A DNA stretch of 10,020 nt from an uncultured Lachnospiraceae bacterium (GTDB lineage: Bacteria > Bacillota > Clostridia > Lachnospirales > Lachnospiraceae): positions 1 to 10,020 of the forward strand of contig CAJUJK010000052.1 in assembly GCA_910586705.1 (NCBI GenBank), in the 5' to 3' direction. Below the pieces are notes generated by a model. It was given only the letters and a program-made list of their open reading frames with translations. It made no database searches and was not told where the DNA came from. Below are positions 7,244 through 10,020 of the stretch, one piece after another; positions within the stretch are counted from its first letter, which is position 1; every line of letters starts with the position of its first letter. A program made the position numbers and the translations under genes.

Positions 7244-7282
7244 AAAAAAAGCTGTTCGCATTTGTTGTGCGCACAGCCTTTT
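7244..7282 (-). terminator. Intrinsic terminator or attenuator in the O-acylation operon leader
   Basis: On the minus strand AAAAGGCTGT (7273-7282) pairs with ACAGCTTTTT (7246-7255), including one G-U pair. After one mismatch, an inner stem CGCA/TGCG (7257-7260 with 7268-7271) closes a 7-nt loop. The RNA ends in seven U. This is a strong Rho-independent terminator shape, yet its U tract ends only about 22 nt before the MBOAT start codon and lies downstream of the only good promoter. It is either an attenuator or the leftover terminator of the pseudo-tRNA at 7295-7353. Confidence 0.7.
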
Positions 7283-7294
7283 CCTTAATTTTAC

Positions 7295-7353
7295 TTCCCC
7301 GAACAGACCTCGGGCCTGCAGCCCCGCAGTTAACAGCCGCATACTCCACCATT
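7295..7353 (-). pseudogene. Decayed, 5'-truncated tRNA-Asn (copy A)
   Basis: This 59-nt segment aligns without gaps to the tRNA-Asn fragment at 7692-7750, with about 70% identity by eye. It keeps the anticodon loop CTGTTAA (GTT) and the 3' acceptor strand TCGGGGA. The anticodon stem TGCGG/CTGCG and T stem GCAGG/TCTGT still pair, using G-U pairs. It lacks the 5' acceptor strand and the first D-stem strand, and the T loop is CCCGAGG instead of TTCGAnn, so it cannot be a working tRNA. It sits in the leader of the O-acylation operon. Confidence 0.65.
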
Positions 7354-7414
7354 GATACGGTTATATACCGTAAAATTTCTTCGATAGAGTGCCATATCCA
7401 AATTACAATCGAGG
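7295..7414 (-). repeat. Diverged direct repeat, copy A
   Basis: About 120 nt matches 7692-7810 at a constant offset of 397 (396 after a single-base indel). The shared block includes the truncated tRNA-Asn, an inverted repeat (TACGGT and ACCGTA around TATAT at 7356-7372) and the 13-nt identical string TCCAAATTACAAT (7397-7409). Identity is around 70% by eye. Similarity continues past the tRNA into its 5' flank, so the unit was duplicated after the tRNA lost its 5' end. Confidence 0.7.
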
Positions 7415-7569
7415 TATTATTTAACTCCTTTTGGCTGACAAAGAGTGTTCATACACCCAAAAGAAAAGAAGCAATATTCCAATCATACATCGTTCTTACA
7501 GTTTATGTATATTATCATGTTTTCGTAACTTATGCAAGCACTTTTGAGCAATTGGGGGAATTTTGTATT

Positions 7570-7599
7570 ATCATATATAATTACAGCATCTTCTGTCAA
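7570..7599 (-). promoter_or_regulatory. Promoter candidate for the O-acylation operon
   Basis: On the minus strand a perfect -35 TTGACA (7594-7599) is followed after 18 nt by TATGAT (7570-7575), five of six to consensus. Transcription would start near 7563, leaving a leader of about 340 nt before the MBOAT gene. A second, weaker pair TTGCAT (7532-7537) and GATAAT (7511-7516), with only 15 nt between, lies further downstream. No promoter of similar quality is seen between the terminator at 7244-7282 and the gene. Confidence 0.6.
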
Positions 7600-7640
7600 T
7601 TATTCTTGCTTATAAGATTACAAAAAGCTTACCTGCGGGG

Positions 7641-7686
7641 AAAAATATAGGGAACCCGTAAACATATACATGCTTACGGGTTCCCT
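7641..7686 (-). terminator. Intrinsic terminator after tRNA-Asn fragment B
   Basis: Perfect 13-bp arms (7649-7661 and 7674-7686) enclose a loop with a small inner CAT/ATG stem. On the minus strand the stem is followed by TATATTTTT (7648 down to about 7641). It lies 6 nt past the 3' end of the tRNA-Asn fragment at 7692, so it is the original terminator of that tRNA gene. It also insulates the O-acylation promoter downstream. Confidence 0.8.
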
Positions 7687-7691
7687 GTCAG

Positions 7692-7750
7692 CTCCCCGAG
7701 TAGGGCTCGAACCTACAACCCAGCGGTTAACAGCCGCGTGCTCTACCAGC
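7692..7750 (-). pseudogene. 5'-truncated tRNA-Asn (GTT) (copy B)
   Basis: On the minus strand the 3' four-fifths of a tRNA-Asn are intact: GCTGGTAGAGC of the D arm, anticodon loop CTGTTAA (GTT), T stem GTAGG/CCTAC with loop TTCGAGC, acceptor strand TCGGGGA and discriminator G. The expected 5' acceptor strand (TCCCCGA) and the first D-stem strand are missing, and I find no copy of them in the 200 nt upstream. It would not fold as a tRNA. A tRNA search could still flag it. The loss was probably caused by an insertion or rearrangement linked to the recombinase locus upstream. Confidence 0.8.
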
Positions 7751-7810
7751 GCTGCGGTTACATACCGTAAATCTTTCTGGTAGATTGTTTTGTCCAAATT
7801 ACAATAGAGG
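7692..7810 (-). repeat. Diverged direct repeat, copy B
   Basis: This is the partner of 7295-7414. It is the better-preserved copy: its tRNA part is nearly canonical and is followed by its own terminator, which copy A does not share. The inverted repeat CGGT-TACAT-ACCG (7755-7767) lies exactly at the junction between tRNA remnant and flank, and its counterpart lies at the same place in copy A. An element end or recombination site at the junction is a possible explanation. Confidence 0.7.
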
Positions 7811-7895
7811 GTGTCTTCCTGCTCATATTAGTTCTTCTCAATCCTGCTTCTTTTCTTATTTCTCTTAACCGCTCTCTTATCTTCTCTCTGAACAT
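7758..7895 (-). CDS. Small ORF, possible remnant of a helix-turn-helix regulator
   Basis: This is a 45-codon frame starting ATG at 7895. Residues 3-19 (REKIRERLREIRKEAGL) read like the first helix of an XRE-type DNA-binding protein, but the rest does not continue as that domain. There is no clear ribosome site. The frame stays open upstream into the 3' end of the recombinase pseudogene without a usual start codon. Its C-terminal third lies inside direct repeat B and ends at the inverted repeat. It may be a remnant or chance; I would not claim a function. Confidence 0.25.
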   Translation of the reverse strand: MFREKIRERLREIRKEAGLRRTNMSRKTPSIVIWTKQSTRKIYGM

Positions 7896-7951
7896 AAACA
7901 GCCATAATGAAACATATCCGTCTTTTATGATAGAGTCCCTTACCTCACCAC

Positions 7952-8875
7952 CTAGCCGATCGCTTCCCCCAGCAGATTATTACCGCCCCATTCGGAGCAA
8001 AACTGCTTATAAGTCATGTTGAGTTCCGCCTTGATCTGATAGTCTCTGCCTACTTCAATCCGTTTGAACAGATGACAGGCTATCATCTTCTGCTGCTCCA
8101 GCGCTGCCGTATCAAACTCCTCCGCCCATGACTTGAACCTGTCATATGCCGGGGTGATCTGCTCAATGCCCTGCCTCTCCTGTTCTTCCTCATCCTTAAG
8201 CTGGGTCAGCTTTATTTCCGCATCTTTTATCCGCGCTTTAATGATACGGATCGCCTGCGAGAGATCGTCCACAGAATAACTGCTTTCGCCCGTCAGCGTC
8301 TTCCCAATCTCAAGCTGTAGCTTTTTCAGCCGCTCCCTGTCCTTGATGAGTTCCCGATCAAATTTTTTCTGCGCCGCCCTGTTCCCCGCCATCTGCCTCT
8401 TGAGTGCCGCCTGTAACTTTTCTTCCTCCGGCGCACCATCCATACCACTGAACATCTTCCGTATGATCTGCATTATGCTCTCATCCACCCGCTCCACACG
8501 ATAAGTCGTCTGCCCGTCACACTGACAGAGTTTCCTGCTCTTATGGTAGCAGCAATACTTGATCTGATCTACGGAATATTTTGTACCGTCAGCCCTTATA
8601 TAGCTGTCCCGGTAACGGATCGTAGTCAGCCTCCCGCCGCAGTGAGCGCAGAAGATATTCCCCGACAACATGGCCTGTCCTCTAGTCTGTAAGGCGATAT
8701 GCCGCTTCTCCTCGTTCTTATTCTGCCTCTGCTCAAGGATATAGAGAATCTGGTCATAGGTATCGTCACTGCGGAGCCTGAGTGCTTCAAGCTGCGGTGA
8801 AGTCGTTCCGTCCTCCAGTCTCCCGCAGTAGAAAGGATCACGCAGGATGCGGTTCACCTTGATGCTCGTAAACAT
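7952..8875 (-). pseudogene. Serine recombinase C-terminal fragment (zinc ribbon, coiled coil)
   Basis: This 307-codon frame continues the second recombinase after the frameshift. VNRILRDPFYCGRL (8-21) ends the recombinase domain. A zinc ribbon follows, with CAHC (76-79) and later cysteines in YCCYHKSRKLCQC (108-120). Then comes a long charged coiled-coil stretch (about 150-235) and a C-terminal tail. The ATG at 8875 has no ribosome site and the true frame extends upstream as NGYLPNGGGMF, so it is not an independent gene. It ends TAG at 7952-7954. Confidence 0.85.
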
Positions 8876-9869
8876 TCCGCCACCGTTCGGCAGATAACCA
8901 TTTTTTATTCAGAAAGTCCGCCATCCGGTAAGAGCCATAACCTTTATGTACCGTCATATCGTCGATCATATGCAGCACTTCCCTCTCCGCCGGGTCAATC
9001 TCATACTTTCTGATCTTTGCTCCTTTCCGGTTCACAAGACCGCTGTCCACCAGATGATAGCCGAACCTTATCGGTCCGCCGGTATACAGCCCTTCCAGCA
9101 TCATCTGCTGCATCTTGTTCCAGATCCGAATGGAAGTCTTTTCGCTCTCGCCAGATGCCTGCCAGAACCGCAAGTAGTTCATCAGCTTGTCCACATGGCT
9201 GTTGAAGCACTGCTGTCCTTCCTGCGTACTCCATCCCTCGATACCGTGCTTTGCAAACCACTCCACCACAAAGGGCGTCTCGTCGTCGATCCTCCCGATC
9301 CGGTCGAACATGAATACCAAGAGGATATCAAACTCTTTCTTCTGCGCCGCTTCCTTTAACTCCTGTATGGCATCCCTGTCTTTGGCGGATACCTTGTACC
9401 TTGAAACGCCTTTCTCGGAAAACTCCTTCAGAATCGTCCAGCCTTCCTGTCTGTCCGCGAAATCGTGGCAAGCCTTTTTCTGCATGGGGATGTCATTCTC
9501 ATAGCGGCGGGTGCTTCCCGTCCTGCGGTATTCCAGCGTTCCCGGCGTGGGGATTTCCTGCTCCGTAAGCATACGGGCTATCTTGGTCGGACCGTTCCCG
9601 GCAAGGCATAGGCTGTAAATCTGCTTCACCACGGGGGCGGCTTCCTCGTCAATGATGAAATTTTCGTCCTCGTCCATGAGGTAGCCATACACGGGCTTGC
9701 TTGTGACAGGCTTCCCACTCATGCCTTTTGAGCGTTTTACCGCCCGGATTTTCTTGCTCGTATCCCTCACCAGCCATTCGTTAAAAATGTTACGCAAGGG
9801 CGCAAAATCATTCTCGCCCTGTGCGCTGTCTACGCCGTCATTGATTGCAAATCCGCTTCTGGTTCTCAA
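8838..9869 (-). pseudogene. In-frame fusion of two serine recombinase fragments
   Basis: This 343-codon open frame has no proper start; its first ATG (9869) lies inside the deletion scar. Residues 7-123 are from the first recombinase: FAINDGVDSAQG, then NEWLVRDTSKKIRAV of the catalytic domain end, and a recombinase domain with PTKIARMLTEQEIPTPGT. At residue 123-124 (near 9500) it switches to a second catalytic domain: ENDIPMQKKACHDFAD, EKGVS, FDILLVFMFDRIGR (180-193), WQASGESEKTS and its recombinase domain up to ADFLNKK. The second domain lacks its own Y-x-R-x-S start. Two catalytic-domain parts in one chain is not a normal layout. The frame leaves the true reading at the A6 run (8901-8906); the last residues are out of frame. 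Confidence 0.8.
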
Positions 9870-9957
9870 TGCTTACGGATTCCCCGGCTCGCTCATCGTC
9901 ATGGGAGAGCCTTTCGTATAGGGCGGTGAGTTTGTCTTTCTCTGTCTGCTTCTTCAT
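9838..9957 (-). pseudogene. Serine recombinase N-terminal fragment (39 codons)
   Basis: The frame opens ATG at 9957 with a strong AAGGAGG site 9 nt upstream. It encodes LTALYERLSHDDERAGESVS (residues 10-29), then IENQKR. This is the start of the serine-recombinase catalytic domain: tyrosine 13, arginine 15 or 16 and serine 18 match the usual Y-x-R-x-S block that holds the nucleophile. It stops at 9838-9840 just after a deletion junction where the sequence jumps to the far end of the catalytic domain. The start signals look intact, so a short useless peptide could still be made. Confidence 0.75.
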
Positions 9958-10020
9958 GGTGTGTTACCTCCTTGTATAATGTATTTAGGTTGTTCAAGGG
10001 ATACCTATAAACCCTCAGAC

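Larger units (their letters stand above)
7952..9957 (-). pseudogene. Chimeric, broken large serine recombinase locus
   Basis: The whole stretch derives from large serine recombinases, enzymes that integrate and excise mobile elements through a catalytic serine. Reading from the 5' end there are four blocks. First is a normal N-terminus starting at 9957 (AAGGAGG at 9967-9973, 9 nt away). It is followed by a deletion of most of the catalytic domain near 9855, which also shifts frame. Next comes the end of that catalytic domain and the start of the recombinase domain. An in-frame join near 9500 then leads into a second recombinase that lacks its own N-terminus. Last, a one-base shift at a run of six A (8901-8906) separates off the C-terminal third. 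With the catalytic domain split and shifted, no active enzyme is expected. Confidence 0.85.

Noticed and set aside
7223..7342. N-terminal extension of the MBOAT protein to an ATG at 7342
   Set aside because: The 40 extra codons translate a terminator hairpin and a tRNA-derived segment; the family start and ribosome site fit 7222.
7295..7420. T-box riboswitch in the O-acylation leader (GGTGG near a terminator)
   Set aside because: The conserved T-box string is absent and the GGTGG comes from the tRNA-Asn D arm by homology with copy B.
7216..7650. Plus-strand open frame of 144 codons
   Set aside because: It runs antisense over the operon leader, the pseudo-tRNA and the promoter, is unusually rich in aromatic residues and has no ribosome site.
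8895..8910. Programmed ribosomal frameshift at the A6 run
   Set aside because: The locus already carries a deletion and a fusion, so decay or a sequencing indel is simpler; no stimulatory structure was evident.
9958..10020. Promoter for the recombinase gene (TTGAAC and TATAC upstream of 9973)
   Set aside because: The spacing of about 13 nt is too short for a housekeeping promoter; only the ribosome site AAGGAGG is convincing.
1..10020. CRISPR array, intact insertion sequence or defence operon
   Set aside because: No regularly spaced repeats, transposase with terminal repeats, or known defence domains were seen on either strand.

Overview
The window looks like chromosome of a Gram-positive Clostridia species, probably a Lachnospiraceae-type gut anaerobe. 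The reasons are AGGAGG-type ribosome binding sites, tRNA genes with no encoded CCA, an ECF sigma factor operon with an ABC exporter, an O-acylation pair containing a DHHW-motif protein, and large serine recombinases of the kind found in clostridial conjugative and mobilizable elements. The assignment rests on protein style only; no rRNA or housekeeping marker is present.

Layout from left to right. Bases 1-258 hold a bidirectional terminator and only weak, mutually exclusive small reading frames. Bases 259-825 are a minus-strand tRNA operon, complete from promoter to terminator: Glu(TTC), a CAT-anticodon tRNA (Met or Ile2), Asp(GTC), Leu(TAA). Divergent from it, bases 891-4525 are a plus-strand four-gene operon: ECF sigma factor, six-helix membrane protein of unknown function, ABC ATPase, ABC-2 type permease. 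The first two genes overlap by 4 nt (ATGA). The membrane protein is a candidate anti-sigma or transporter partner, and the whole is best read as an envelope-stress or antimicrobial-peptide response module.

Convergent to it, bases 4610-7222 are a visibly AT-richer minus-strand pair: an MBOAT membrane O-acyltransferase (AlgI/DltB type) and a membrane-anchored DHHW/AlgX-like SGNH-type protein. Together they probably move acetyl groups across the membrane onto an extracellular glycan or wall polymer. The pair has a long leader containing a good promoter, a decayed tRNA-Asn-like segment and a strong intrinsic terminator only 22 nt before the start codon.

Bases 7295-7810 carry two diverged direct copies (offset 397 nt) of a tRNA-Asn gene that has lost its 5' acceptor strand, plus the same 5' flank. 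Bases 7952-9957 are a wrecked large serine recombinase locus. It has an N-terminal fragment, an internal deletion, an in-frame fusion of two different serine recombinases, and a frameshift at an A6 run.

The most unusual parts are the chimeric recombinase, the repeated truncated tRNA-Asn, and the tRNA-like plus terminator leader of the O-acylation operon. No CRISPR array, intact insertion sequence or defence system is visible.
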